A stretch of DNA of 64,000 bases from Flavobacterium okayamense (GTDB taxonomy: Bacteria; Bacteroidota; Bacteroidia; Flavobacteriales; Flavobacteriaceae), in contig NZ_AP024749.1 in assembly GCF_019702945.1 (NCBI RefSeq), forward strand, positions 806,001 through 870,000, written 5' to 3'. The translations under genes and the position numbers were made by a program. How positions within the stretch are numbered: position 1 is the stretch's first letter; every line of letters starts with the position of its first letter. Below, one piece after another: positions 33,921-43,503 of the stretch. The notes beneath the pieces are model-generated. The model saw only the letters and a program-made list of their open reading frames with translations. It made no database searches and was not told where the DNA came from.

Positions 33921-35630
33921 ATGAAAGAAAATAAAAAAATTGAACGACTTTTTCAAGAAAAATTTAAGGATTTTGAGGCAATGCCTCCAATTGATGCTTG
34001 GGAAAATATTGAAAAACGTTTACAAAATAAGAAAAATAAAAGAAGAGTTATACCTTTTTGGTTGAAGTCTTCGGGAATAGCAGCAGTTTTAATAGTGAGT
34101 ATTGGACTTTTGTTTAATAAAAATATAAACAAAAACCAAAATACACTTGAATTTAATAATGACAATTCAGTCGTTATTCAAGATAATCATATAGAAGAGA
34201 ATAAAACTAATTCAATTAATTCTGAATCTAACTCATCTGAATTTGTTAAAGAAGCTAATCCTGAAGGTAATACTACTACTATAATAAGAACGAATGAAGT
34301 AGTTACTGATAACAACACAAACTCAAAAATTAAGGAATTGTCCTCTGGAAATCAAAAGATTAATTCCGATGACAATTTGGTTTTTGGTAGTACTAATTAT
34401 AAATTGATTGATAAAAAAGCTAACAATAAATCAAATAAATTTAATGAAAATTCAACTGATTTGATTTCTAATTCTAAATCAGAATTTGTTGTTGCCGAAG
34501 GAAACAAATCTTCAAAAAACAAGAAAAATAATCTAGATTTTAGGAATACAGAGGTACTTATAGAAAATGAAAAAAATGCGTTATCAGCAAATGTTAAAAC
34601 TCAAGAAAGCAACAACTCTATTTTTGAAAAGTTATTAGAAGAAAACAATAATAATAGTATTGTTTTAAAATCAGTAGAAAAATTAATTCCTGAGTCTACA
34701 AATTCAAATATTGTTGTTGACAACAAATCTAATCAAAATAATGTTGATTTTGCATTAATTGACACATTGAAAATTAAAGAAGTTTTGGCTGTAAATGCTG
34801 AAGAAACTGAAGATAGTAATCAAGTTGTTTCTGTCGAAACGGAAAAAGAAAATGAACTTGAAAAATTGCTGAAAGAGAAAGAAGAGGGAAAGAATGCTGA
34901 TGAAAAAGAAAAAGAGAAGAGAAATAGATGGGTGGTTAGTACAAATGTAGCACCCGTTTATTTCAATTCGTTTTCTGAAGGCTCTCCTTTAGATGATGAG
35001 TTTGAATCAAGTGATAAATCCTATCAAACATCAATAAGTTATGGTGTAGGTGCTGAATATAATTTGAGTAAAAAATTCTCACTAAGATCAGGTTTAAATA
35101 CTTTTAATTTAAGTTATAATGTTAACGATGTAGTTTTTTATCAAGATGTTAATGCAAAACAACTTAAAAATGTTGAAACGAATGAGGCTGGAAGAATGAT
35201 AAGTGTTCAAAGTGAAGCTAAAAATGACATTGATGCTGTTACCCTTTCGGGAGATATTGTGTCTAAATATAATGGAGAATTAAATCAGCAATTGAAGTAC
35301 ATTGAAGTTCCATTAGAATTAAGTTATAAAGTAGTAGATAGTAAATTCGGAATAAATGTAATAGGAGGGATGAGTACTCTTTTTCTTCAAGATAATTCAG
35401 TCTCTTTAAAATCAAATGGGATTGAAATGGAGATTGGAGAAGCAAAAAATTTAAACAATGTACATTTCAGTGGAAATGTTGGTTTAGGTTTTAGATATAC
35501 TTTTTGGAAATCTTTTAACGCAAACTTCCAACCTATGTTAAAATATCAGTTTAATACTTTTAGCGAAAGTTCAGGCAACTTTAAGCCATATATAGTTGGT
35601 CTTTACACAGGATTAAGTTTTAATTTTTAA
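33921..35630 (+). CDS. Anti-sigma-like protein with long linker and outer-membrane beta-barrel end
   Basis: The 569-residue protein starts with a cytoplasmic segment carrying MPPIDAWENIEKRLQ (21-35), as seen in Bacteroidetes anti-sigma-type partners. One membrane helix follows (about 47-66), then an Asn/Ser/Lys-rich linker of some 280 residues. The C-terminal region (about 345-569) reads like an outer-membrane barrel (WVVSTNVAPVYFNSF, YGVGAEYNLSKKFSLRSGLNTFNLSYN, FNANFQPMLKYQFNTF, final aromatic Phe). If correct, one chain would span from cytoplasm to outer membrane. The partner is the ECF sigma factor just upstream. Confidence 0.75.
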   Translation: MKENKKIERLFQEKFKDFEAMPPIDAWENIEKRLQNKKNKRRVIPFWLKSSGIAAVLIVSIGLLFNKNINKNQNTLEFNNDNSVVIQDNHIEENKTNSINSESNSSEFVKEANPEGNTTTIIRTNEVVTDNNTNSKIKELSSGNQKINSDDNLVFGSTNYKLIDKKANNKSNKFNENSTDLISNSKSEFVVAEGNKSSKNKKNNLDFRNTEVLIENEKNALSANVKTQESNNSIFEKLLEENNNNSIVLKSVEKLIPESTNSNIVVDNKSNQNNVDFALIDTLKIKEVLAVNAEETEDSNQVVSVETEKENELEKLLKEKEEGKNADEKEKEKRNRWVVSTNVAPVYFNSFSEGSPLDDEFESSDKSYQTSISYGVGAEYNLSKKFSLRSGLNTFNLSYNVNDVVFYQDVNAKQLKNVETNEAGRMISVQSEAKNDIDAVTLSGDIVSKYNGELNQQLKYIEVPLELSYKVVDSKFGINVIGGMSTLFLQDNSVSLKSNGIEMEIGEAKNLNNVHFSGNVGLGFRYTFWKSFNANFQPMLKYQFNTFSESSGNFKPYIVGLYTGLSFNF

Positions 35631-35690
35631 TTCTTATGTAAGTTTAAATTTTAGTTAAGTTGTTTCATTACTTGAAAAAGGTGAAACTGA

Positions 35691-35716
35691 AAAAGTCCCA
35701 CTTTAGTGGGACTTTT
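35691..35716. terminator. Bidirectional terminator
   Basis: AAAAGTCCCAC (35691-35701) and GTGGGACTTTT (35706-35716) with loop TTTA, between the convergent barrel and plsC genes. Confidence 0.87.
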
Positions 35717-36442
35717 TTAATATTTTAAATCATTTAAAATTATAGTTTTAGCTTGATCTTTTATTTGTTGTTTATGCTCTAATGTATAGCCTTCTGTTTG
35801 TATTGGAGCATGAACTTTAACTCTCATTCTTCCTGGTCTTCCACTAAAAAATCGGAAAGGAAATCGTTTTTTATTGTCAATAAAACTCATTGGAATAATA
35901 GGGATTTGATGTTCAATTGCTAAACGAAAAGCGCCATCTTTAAATTCATCTAAAATTATACTTTCATCATCAGGAACACCACCTTCAGGAAAAATACAAA
36001 TACTAAGGCCTTGTTGCAAGCGCTTCTGAGCTCTTTCAAAAACTTGATATCTACTTTTACTACTACTTCTATCTACCATTATACAAACTCTCTTATAGAA
36101 GAAACCAAAAATTGGAAATTTAGACAACTCTTTTTTACCAACAAAAACAAACGGATTATGTTTTACAACTATTAACATTAACATAATATCTGTCATAGAA
36201 GTATGATTGGCAATTAACATATAACTTTTCCCTTTTTCTAAAGGTTGCTCAAATTCAATTTTGTAATAAAAGCCCATTCCCCATAAAACAAATTTACCCC
36301 AAGATCTAGCTACTTTAAAAAATTGAGGATAAGTACTTTCTGAACTCACTAAAATTAATAAAACAGGAAACATAACGATTATAGGAATCATCACCAAGAT
36401 GTAAAACCAAATACGCCAAACAATCCAAAATAAATATTTCAT
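35717..36442 (-). CDS. plsC: 1-acyl-sn-glycerol-3-phosphate acyltransferase
   Basis: The 241-residue protein has an N-terminal hydrophobic segment and acyltransferase motifs NHTSMTD (HxxxxD), a KKEL stretch after the second strand, and FPEGGVPDDES. It acylates lysophosphatidate to phosphatidate on the inner membrane. Other lysophospholipid or ornithine-lipid acyltransferases of this family cannot be excluded. Confidence 0.9.
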   Translation of the reverse strand: MKYLFWIVWRIWFYILVMIPIIVMFPVLLILVSSESTYPQFFKVARSWGKFVLWGMGFYYKIEFEQPLEKGKSYMLIANHTSMTDIMLMLIVVKHNPFVFVGKKELSKFPIFGFFYKRVCIMVDRSSSKSRYQVFERAQKRLQQGLSICIFPEGGVPDDESIILDEFKDGAFRLAIEHQIPIIPMSFIDNKKRFPFRFFSGRPGRMRVKVHAPIQTEGYTLEHKQQIKDQAKTIILNDLKY

Positions 36443-36461
36443 CCAATTATGTTTAGTAATC

Positions 36462-36469
36462 CAAAAGTA
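36462..36469 (-). promoter_or_regulatory. -7 box for plsC
   Basis: TACTTTTG on the minus strand, 19 bases before the plsC start. Confidence 0.45.
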
Positions 36470-36507
36470 AACAAAATTAAATTATCGTTTTTCTGAAAGC
36501 AAAATCT

Positions 36508-36515
36508 TATTTTTG
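36508..36515 (+). promoter_or_regulatory. -7 box for trpS
   Basis: TATTTTTG, 17 bases before the trpS ATG. Confidence 0.5.
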
Positions 36516-36532
36516 CAAAAATATTTATAGAA

Positions 36533-37501
36533 ATGGCAAAAATACTTACAGGAATTCAGAGTACGGGAACACCGCATTTAGGAAACTTATTGGGGGCAAT
36601 TTTACCAGCTATTGAAATGACTAAAAACCCGAGTAATGAATCATTTTTATTCATTGCCGATTTACATTCAATTACTCAAATTAAAAATGGTGAATCGCTA
36701 AGAGCGAATACTTATAGTGTTGCTGCAACTTGGCTAGCGTGTGGTTTAGATACAGAAAAAGTGATTTTTTACCGCCAAAGTGATGTGCCTCAAGTAACTG
36801 AATTGTCTTGGTATTTAAGTTGTTTTTTTCCATTTCAGCGCCTAACTTTAGCACATTCGTTTAAAGATAAAGCTGATCGTTTAGATGATGTAAATGCTGG
36901 ATTGTTTACGTATCCAATGTTAATGGCGGCCGATATTTTATTATATGATGCTGAATTTGTTCCTGTTGGGAAAGATCAATTACAACATTTAGAAATTACA
37001 CGTGATGTAGCTTCTCGATTCAATCATCAAATGGGAGAAACGTTTGTGTTGCCTGATGCTAAAATCGATGAAAATGTGATGATTATTCCAGGTACTGATG
37101 GTGAGAAAATGAGTAAGTCTCGCAATAATTATATCAACATTTTTGAAGACGATAAAAAGTTACGCAAGCAAATCATGGCTATTCAAACAGATAGTACGCC
37201 ACTTGAAGAACCTAAAAACCCTGATACTTGTAATTGCTTTGCATTATACCGATTATTGGCTTCGCCTGAACAAGTTGCTGAAATGAGAACTAATTATTTA
37301 GCTGGCGGTTATGGTTACGGTCATGCGAAACAAGCTTTATATGAGTTAATTTTAGAGCGTTTTGCAACGGAAAGAGAAAAATATAATTACTATATGAATA
37401 ATCTTGAAGAATTAGATGAATTGCTTCAAGAAGGCGCTTCAAAAGCAAGTAAAATTGCAAATGGCGTTTTAGAACGTGTTCGTGTAAAATTAGGATATTA
37501 A
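36533..37501 (+). CDS. trpS: Tryptophan-tRNA ligase
   Basis: The 322-residue class I synthetase has the HIGH-like motif PHLGN in GIQSTGTPHLGNLLGAI and KMSKS in GEKMSKSRNNYINIF. DLHSITQ and the GKDQLQHLEITRD strand fit TrpRS. It charges tRNA-Trp. The gene stands alone and ends at a palindromic terminator. Confidence 0.97.
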   Translation: MAKILTGIQSTGTPHLGNLLGAILPAIEMTKNPSNESFLFIADLHSITQIKNGESLRANTYSVAATWLACGLDTEKVIFYRQSDVPQVTELSWYLSCFFPFQRLTLAHSFKDKADRLDDVNAGLFTYPMLMAADILLYDAEFVPVGKDQLQHLEITRDVASRFNHQMGETFVLPDAKIDENVMIIPGTDGEKMSKSRNNYINIFEDDKKLRKQIMAIQTDSTPLEEPKNPDTCNCFALYRLLASPEQVAEMRTNYLAGGYGYGHAKQALYELILERFATEREKYNYYMNNLEELDELLQEGASKASKIANGVLERVRVKLGY

Positions 37502-37506
37502 AAAGT

Positions 37507-37535
37507 AAAAGGAACTCAATTGAGTTCCTTTTTTT
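37507..37535. terminator. Bidirectional terminator
   Basis: A perfect palindrome (GGAACTCAA / TTGAGTTCC) with A and T tracts, between convergent trpS and dprA. Confidence 0.87.
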
Positions 37536-38634
37536 ATATAATTTCAAAAATCTTTCCAGGTAAAGGTCTTATTATTCCTTTGAGTTCCATGTTGAGTAAA
37601 ATGCCCGAAAGTTTAAATATTGGAATATCGCATTCAATTGAAATAATGTCAAGTAGTTCTTTTCCATTTTGAAGAAAATTATAGATTTTTTGTTCGTTTT
37701 CATCAAGTGAAACAAATAACTGTTTTTGAATAGTTTTCGATTCTTTTTTCTTGACTTCCCAATTCAAATGATATACTAAATCAGCTGCTGATGTAATTAA
37801 TTGGGCGCGTTGTGTTTTGATGAGGTTGTTACAACCTTGACTCAATTTATCATTGCTCCTTCCCGGTAAGGCAAAAACTTCCCGATTGTAATCGTTGGCT
37901 AAATTAGCTGTAATTAAGGAACCACCTTTTTCTGCACTTTCAATTACAATAGTAGCTTCACTCATCCCAGCTACAATACGATTGCGTTTCACAAAATTTT
38001 CCCTGTCAGGTTTTGAATGTGTCCAAAATTCGGTCAAGAAACCACCGTTTTGTTCCATTTTAGCCATATACTTTTTATGGTTTTTAGGATATATTTGGTT
38101 TAATCCATGTGCTAAAACACCTATTGTTTGTAAGTTGTTTTCTATAGCTGCTTGATGTGAAACAATATCAACTCCATAAGCAAAACCACTTACTATTATT
38201 GGATTTAAAGGAGCTAATTCTTCAATAAAATTTTTAGTAAATTCGGTTCCGTATGTAGTAATGTTTCGTGTACCAACAATACTAATTATTTTAGGATTTG
38301 ATAAATCAATTATTCCTGATTGGAAAAGTAAAACAGGCGCATCAATACAATGTTTCAAACGTTCGGGATAATTCTCGTTTTGAAAATACAAAGAAGTTAT
38401 ATTTTCTTTTTCTAGAAAATCGAGTTCTGTTTCAGCAAGATTAAAAATAGTTGGATTTTTTAAGTTAGAAAGAATAGATTTACCTATTCCATCAATCTTA
38501 GCTAAATCAGTTTTTTTAGCTTTGAAAATTTCTTCAGCTGAACCAAAGTTTTTGAGTAGTTTTTTGGCAATAACATCACCTATTCCTTCCACTTGCAACA
38601 AAGCGAGTGTGAAGAACAAATCGTTCTTTTGCAT
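37534..38634 (-). CDS. dprA: DNA-processing protein DprA
   Basis: The 366-residue protein has an N-terminal helix-hairpin-helix part (VEGIGDVIAKKLLKNFG), the DprA Rossmann core (ISIVGTRNITTYG, VSGFAYGVDIVSHQAAI, TIGVLAHGLNQIYPKNHKKY, VFALPGRSNDKLSQGCNNLI) and a C-terminal winged helix. DprA loads RecA on incoming single-stranded DNA in transformation. No other competence genes are in view. Confidence 0.95.
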   Translation of the reverse strand: MQKNDLFFTLALLQVEGIGDVIAKKLLKNFGSAEEIFKAKKTDLAKIDGIGKSILSNLKNPTIFNLAETELDFLEKENITSLYFQNENYPERLKHCIDAPVLLFQSGIIDLSNPKIISIVGTRNITTYGTEFTKNFIEELAPLNPIIVSGFAYGVDIVSHQAAIENNLQTIGVLAHGLNQIYPKNHKKYMAKMEQNGGFLTEFWTHSKPDRENFVKRNRIVAGMSEATIVIESAEKGGSLITANLANDYNREVFALPGRSNDKLSQGCNNLIKTQRAQLITSAADLVYHLNWEVKKKESKTIQKQLFVSLDENEQKIYNFLQNGKELLDIISIECDIPIFKLSGILLNMELKGIIRPLPGKIFEII

Positions 38635-38723
38635 GGCGTATAATAATTATTTGGCGTATAAATTTCTAAAACAAATGTACACTTTCTTTTGAAAAACTCA
38701 AATAGAAAATCGTATCAGATGAT

Positions 38724-39788
38724 TTATTCTTCGTCTTTAGAGTATCCTAAACCTTTAGCTCGTTTTTCCCAGTTTTTACGAGCCAATTGTTGTAAATCTT
38801 CAACAGAGTCACTTTCATCCATAATTTCAAGACCTAGAAGCGTTTCTATTACATCTTCTTGTGTAACTAATCCGTTAAATGAACCATATTCATCAACAAT
38901 AATGGCCATGTGATTCTTGGTTTGAATAAGTTGTTCAAATAAAATTGGAATAGGTTGTGATCGTTTTGAAAGTAAAATAGGTCTTTTAATGGTTTCCAGT
39001 TTTTCTTTACCTGTACCTGTAATAATTGCATTTAAGATATCTGTTCGTAAAACAATACCAATAATATTGTCTTGATTTTCGGAATAGATAGGAATTCTAG
39101 AATACCGAATATTTTTATTTTCACTATAAAAGTCTTGAATTGTTGAATTGGCGTCTGCGATTTTAACAACTGTCCTAGGTGTCATAATTTCTTTTGCTAA
39201 AACTTGATCTAAAGACAAAAGATTTTTTAAAATTATAGATTCTGAAGTTTTAAAAACACCTTCTTTTTCTGCAATGGTTGCCATGGTGTTGAAATCTTCC
39301 TTACTAACCATAGTAGTATGTGCCGAACCGCCAATTAATTTTGTAGTTAATTGAAGCAACCAAAGTATTCCGGTTATTTTTAACGGGAAAATTAAAATTT
39401 GTAAAGTTCTTGTAGTAAAAGGTGCTAATTGTTTCCAAAATTTTGCACCAATTGTTTTAGGAATAATTTCGGAAAGAATTAAAATTAAAAATGTCATTAT
39501 TGAAGAAACGATGGCAACGGCATTATTACCATCTCCAAAAGCTTTTTCAGCCTGAACACCAACTAGTATTGCACCTACAGTATGTGCAACAGTATTCAAC
39601 GTTAAAATAGTGATTAACGGCTTGTCAATATCTGACTTTAATTCTTCCAGTTGTGATGCAAAAATTCTTCCTTCTTGTTTTTTTACGTTTAAGAAAGTAG
39701 GAGTAACACTAAGCAAAACAGCTTCTAGTATTGAGCATAGAAATGAAAAGAAAATTGAAACTGTGGCGTATAAAATTAAAAGTGTCAT
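38724..39788 (-). CDS. CNNM-domain (DUF21) protein with CBS domains
   Basis: The 354-residue protein has an N-terminal CNNM/DUF21 membrane domain (about 1-170: LIILYATVSIFFSFLCSILEAVLLSVTPTFL, TVAHTVGAILVGVQAE, ILILSEIIPKTIGAKFWKQLAPF). Two CBS domains follow (MTPRTVVKIAD..., ILVDEYGSFNGLVTQEDVIETLLG). Members (CorC/HlyC, MpfA) act in magnesium or cobalt export or resistance. It is shorter than GldE, lacking the C-terminal CorC_HlyC domain, so I do not call it gldE. Confidence 0.88.
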   Translation of the reverse strand: MTLLILYATVSIFFSFLCSILEAVLLSVTPTFLNVKKQEGRIFASQLEELKSDIDKPLITILTLNTVAHTVGAILVGVQAEKAFGDGNNAVAIVSSIMTFLILILSEIIPKTIGAKFWKQLAPFTTRTLQILIFPLKITGILWLLQLTTKLIGGSAHTTMVSKEDFNTMATIAEKEGVFKTSESIILKNLLSLDQVLAKEIMTPRTVVKIADANSTIQDFYSENKNIRYSRIPIYSENQDNIIGIVLRTDILNAIITGTGKEKLETIKRPILLSKRSQPIPILFEQLIQTKNHMAIIVDEYGSFNGLVTQEDVIETLLGLEIMDESDSVEDLQQLARKNWEKRAKGLGYSKDEE

Positions 39789-39830
39789 TTAGAATTAATT
39801 AGCTAAGAACTAAAATACTCAATTTTCAAA

Positions 39831-40820
39831 TTATTTCAAAAGCTTAACGATATCTTTCGCAAAATAACTAGCAATAATATCTGCTCCTGCTCTTTTAAAT
39901 GCTGTAGTTTGTTCGAGCATGATAGCATCGTGATCAAGCCAACCTTTTTCGGCAGCAGCTTTAATCATGGCATATTCGCCAGATACTTGATAAACTGCAA
40001 CAGGAACATCAACGGCATCTTTGATTTCGCGAAGGATGTCTAAATAAGAAATGCCGGGTTTTACCATTACAATGTCGGCACCTTCATTAATATCCATTTC
40101 CGTTTCACGAATGGCTTCAAAACGATTATGATAGTCCATTTGATATGTTTTCTTGTCTTTAGGGATATCAATTAAATCAACTGGAGCAGAATCTAAAGCA
40201 TCACGGAACGGGCCATAATGTGCCGAAGCATATTTAGCGCTATAACTCATTATGCCTGTGTTGTAAAATCCTTCGTCTTCTAATAATTCGCGAATTGCTG
40301 AAATACGTCCATCCATCATATCACTTGGGGCAACAAAATCAGCACCAGCTTGTGCATGAGATAAGGCCATTTCAGCTAAAACAGCTGAAGTTTCATCGTT
40401 TAAAATTTGTCCGTTTCCAATAATTCCATCATGTCCAAAAGAAGAATAAGGATCTAATGCCACATCAGTCATAACAATCATTTCTGGAACAGCATTTTTT
40501 ATCACTTTTACAGCGCGTTGCATTAATCCATTTGGATTTAGCGCTTCCGTGCCTTTATTGTCTTTTAAATTATCGGGAACTTTTACAAATACTAAAACTG
40601 ATTTTAAACCCATTGCCCAAAGTTCTTTTACTTCTTTTTCTAGTAAATCTAAACTGTATCTAAAGTAATTTGGCATGGATGGAATTTCTTCTTTTACCCC
40701 TTTTCCTTCCACTACAAAAAGTGGCACTAAAAAATCATTTGGTGTTAAAACAGTTTCACGAACTAATGAACGAATGCTTTCGTTTGTTCTTAATCTTCTA
40801 TTTCTTCGTAATGGGAACAT
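39831..40820 (-). CDS. hemB: Porphobilinogen synthase (delta-aminolevulinate dehydratase)
   Basis: The 329-residue protein has HemB motifs PLFVVEGKG, MTDVALDPYSSFGHDGI, VAPSDMMDGRISAIRE and the Schiff-base Lys in MVKPGISYLDILREIK, with VYQVSGEYAMIKAAAEKGWLD. It condenses two 5-aminolevulinates. Its -7 box at 40839 lies in the 45-base gap it shares with the divergent helicase. It belongs functionally with hemF-hemA downstream, from which it is now separated by that helicase. Confidence 0.97.
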   Translation of the reverse strand: MFPLRRNRRLRTNESIRSLVRETVLTPNDFLVPLFVVEGKGVKEEIPSMPNYFRYSLDLLEKEVKELWAMGLKSVLVFVKVPDNLKDNKGTEALNPNGLMQRAVKVIKNAVPEMIVMTDVALDPYSSFGHDGIIGNGQILNDETSAVLAEMALSHAQAGADFVAPSDMMDGRISAIRELLEDEGFYNTGIMSYSAKYASAHYGPFRDALDSAPVDLIDIPKDKKTYQMDYHNRFEAIRETEMDINEGADIVMVKPGISYLDILREIKDAVDVPVAVYQVSGEYAMIKAAAEKGWLDHDAIMLEQTTAFKRAGADIIASYFAKDIVKLLK

Positions 40821-40827
40821 TTTGAGT

Positions 40828-40835
40828 TATATTTG
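40828..40835 (+). promoter_or_regulatory. Candidate -7 box of the helicase gene
   Basis: TATATTTG matches TAnnTTTG, 30 bases before the ATG at 40866. It lies within four bases of the opposing hemB box. Confidence 0.42.
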
Positions 40836-40838
40836 AAG

Positions 40839-40846
40839 CAAAGTTA
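40839..40846 (-). promoter_or_regulatory. -7 box of hemB
   Basis: TAACTTTG on the minus strand fits TAnnTTTG, 18 bases before the hemB start. Confidence 0.5.
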
Positions 40847-40865
40847 AAAAATATAAGGGTAGTCT

Positions 40866-43481
40866 ATGCCATTTAAAGAGCTAAAGTTTTGTTACAATTG
40901 GAGAAACTATCAGAAAATATTTCTAGATAATTTTGAAAAACATATTGATGATAACCACTTACATGTAATTGCTCCTCCAGGATCAGGGAAAACTATTTTA
41001 GGAATTGAAGTTATGCGTAGATTAAATAAAAAAACTTTAATCTTAGCACCAACACTTACCATTAAAAATCAATGGTTTGATAGATTAAAAGGGTTTTTTG
41101 ATGAAAATAATAAATTTAATTCCATATCATTTGATATTAAATCACCTTCCGATGTAATTTTAGAAACATACCAAGGGTTACATTCATTTTATAAAAAATC
41201 AAAAGCTAAAGAAGATTATTTTAATTTTTTTCTTGAGAATAATATTCAAGTTATAATTTTAGATGAAGCGCATCACTTAAAAAATGAATGGTGGAAATGT
41301 TTGTATGAATTAAAGGAGTTACATAAACAAACTATAGTAGCTTTAACCGCAACGCCTCCCTATGATAGTGAGGCTATTGAAGTTAACAAATATTTTAAAT
41401 TATGCGGCGATATTGATGACGAAATTGTTGTGCCAGATTTAGTAAAAGAAGGAGATTTATGTCCTCACCAAGATTTTATATACTTTTCTAAACCAAGCGA
41501 TGTTGAAATAAATCACATTACTAATTATAGGTTAAAAATTTCAAAATTTATAGATTCTCTTGAAATAAACGATGGCTTAATAGGGTTTGTACAAAATCAT
41601 AGATTTATAAAAAAAACAAGCTTATATTCAAATGATATTTATACTAATCCAGAATATTTTTCTTCACTTTTAATTTTTCTAAATCATTGCAAGAAAGAAG
41701 TCCCAAAGTCTCTTTTTCTTACTTTAGGTTTTGATGATAAAGAAGAATTTGAAATTCCTAGTTTTGACATAAAATGGGCTCAAGTTTTTTTGCAAAATAT
41801 TTTAGTTAATGATAGAAAAAATTTAGAAGAAGATGAAGTTTTATTAGAAAGTTTAGAACAAAATTTAAAACGCGTTCATGGTTTTGAAAACAATCAAGTA
41901 GATTTTGTTGGTTCTAAGTCTTTATATCGCTATTTATCAAATAGTGTTAATAAACTGGAAAGCATAACGTCAATTTTAAAATTTGAACAAGAATGTTTAC
42001 AAGACAATCTAAGAGCGGTTGTTTTAACAGATTATATTAAAAAGGAGTTTTTAGAATTAGAGAATAATAATATATCTGAAATTAATAAAATAGGAGTTGT
42101 ACCAATTTTTCATTTTCTAAAAAGAAATATTCCGAAACAAGATATAGCTATTCTTACTGGTTCTCTTGTTGTTATTCATAAATCATTGAAAGAGCATCTT
42201 GAAAAAGATTTATCCGTAACATTTTCATCCATTAATTTTGAAGACGATTTTATAAAAGTTAATGAGAAATCAACATCAAATGAATTGGTAAATTACATTA
42301 CAACCCTTTTTGAAAAAGGTAAGGTTAAAGTATTAATTGGAACTAAATCTTTGTTAGGAGAAGGTTGGGACGCTCCATCTATAAATACTTTAATTTTAGC
42401 TTCATTTGTTGGTTCATTTGTTTCATCAAACCAAATGCGAGGAAGAGCAATTAGAACGCAAAAAAATAATTTAGAAAAAACAGGTAATATTTGGCATTTA
42501 GTGTCTTTAGACCCGACGGATGAATCAGGAGGAAAAGACATTGAAACGCTTTCAAAAAGATTTAATTCCTATGTGGGAATATCAAATCAAAAACCAATAT
42601 ATATTGAAAGCGGGATTGATCGTTTACATTTACCATCAAATTTTAAAGACTTAGATATAGATGAATTTAATAAAGAAGTTTTTGAAATTGCTGGAAAAAG
42701 AAATGACCTAAAAGAAGATTGGAATAAAGCTATTTTGAGAGGTAGTTCTTTAACAAGAGAAATTAAACAATATTACCCCGGAAACTCACCCTTTAAATTT
42801 GAAAAGAAAAGAAGGTTTAAAGATGCTGTTAGAAACTCAACTATAGAACTAACAATAGGATTATCTCTTTTTTTGCCTCAATTCTTACTTAAAAACTTAA
42901 ATGTTTTGCTAACAAAAGGTTTTCTGTTTTTCATTTATTCACTTTTAACTAGTTTAGGATTAACTTTTGGTTATAAATCATACAAAGCAATAAAGTCCTA
43001 TATTCAATTCGGCTATTTACATAAAGACTTAGAAAAAATTAGTAAAGCGCTTTTAGATGCTATGTTAGAAAAGGAATACATACTTACTAAAAGAAATGAA
43101 ATTGAATTAAGTACATTTTTAAATTCAGAAGGAGATGTTATTACTTCTATAAAAGGAGTTTCTAATTATGAAAGCACCATATTTATTAATGCACTTGAAG
43201 AATTAATTCTTCCAATTCAAAATCCAAGATATCTCTTAATCAAAACGAATGTTTTTAGAAAACAATTTAATGTAGAAAACTATTATTCTGTTCCTGAAAT
43301 TTTTGGTGACAAAAAAGAAAATTGTTTGGTTTTTGAAAAGAACTGGAAAAGGTGGGTTGGTGATTCTAAAATAATTTTCACAAGAAATATCCATGGAAGA
43401 AAAGAGCTTTTAAAAGCTAGACTGTTTCATGTTAGTAATAGTGAAGAAAAAACCACAAAAAAAGCTGTAATTTGGAATTAA
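40866..43481 (+). CDS. DEAD/DEAH-box helicase with C-terminal membrane hairpin
   Basis: The 871-residue superfamily 2 helicase has Walker A APPGSGKT (36-43), DEAH (133-136), TATPP (161-165), motif V GEGWDAPS (498-505) and motif VI QMRGRAIRT (523-531). About 220 uncharacterised residues lie between the two RecA-like lobes. Two hydrophobic segments (about 660-680 and 684-703) are followed by a basic/helical tail to 871, an unusual arrangement that would tether the helicase to a membrane. I do not recognise the tail. It stands alone, opposite in direction to the heme genes it interrupts, and its plain AT-rich codon use fits accessory DNA. A defence role is possible; restriction-type or DNA-repair helicase are alternatives. 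Confidence 0.85.
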   Translation: MPFKELKFCYNWRNYQKIFLDNFEKHIDDNHLHVIAPPGSGKTILGIEVMRRLNKKTLILAPTLTIKNQWFDRLKGFFDENNKFNSISFDIKSPSDVILETYQGLHSFYKKSKAKEDYFNFFLENNIQVIILDEAHHLKNEWWKCLYELKELHKQTIVALTATPPYDSEAIEVNKYFKLCGDIDDEIVVPDLVKEGDLCPHQDFIYFSKPSDVEINHITNYRLKISKFIDSLEINDGLIGFVQNHRFIKKTSLYSNDIYTNPEYFSSLLIFLNHCKKEVPKSLFLTLGFDDKEEFEIPSFDIKWAQVFLQNILVNDRKNLEEDEVLLESLEQNLKRVHGFENNQVDFVGSKSLYRYLSNSVNKLESITSILKFEQECLQDNLRAVVLTDYIKKEFLELENNNISEINKIGVVPIFHFLKRNIPKQDIAILTGSLVVIHKSLKEHLEKDLSVTFSSINFEDDFIKVNEKSTSNELVNYITTLFEKGKVKVLIGTKSLLGEGWDAPSINTLILASFVGSFVSSNQMRGRAIRTQKNNLEKTGNIWHLVSLDPTDESGGKDIETLSKRFNSYVGISNQKPIYIESGIDRLHLPSNFKDLDIDEFNKEVFEIAGKRNDLKEDWNKAILRGSSLTREIKQYYPGNSPFKFEKKRRFKDAVRNSTIELTIGLSLFLPQFLLKNLNVLLTKGFLFFIYSLLTSLGLTFGYKSYKAIKSYIQFGYLHKDLEKISKALLDAMLEKEYILTKRNEIELSTFLNSEGDVITSIKGVSNYESTIFINALEELILPIQNPRYLLIKTNVFRKQFNVENYYSVPEIFGDKKENCLVFEKNWKRWVGDSKIIFTRNIHGRKELLKARLFHVSNSEEKTTKKAVIWN

Positions 43482-43491
43482 TTACAGCTTT
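43461..43491. terminator. Terminator between convergent helicase and hemF
   Basis: AAAGCTGTAATT (43461-43472) pairs with AATTACAGCTTT (43480-43491). It contains the helicase stop codon, and on the minus strand it runs into a T tract. Confidence 0.8.
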
Positions 43492-43503
43492 AGTTTATAT
43501 AAA

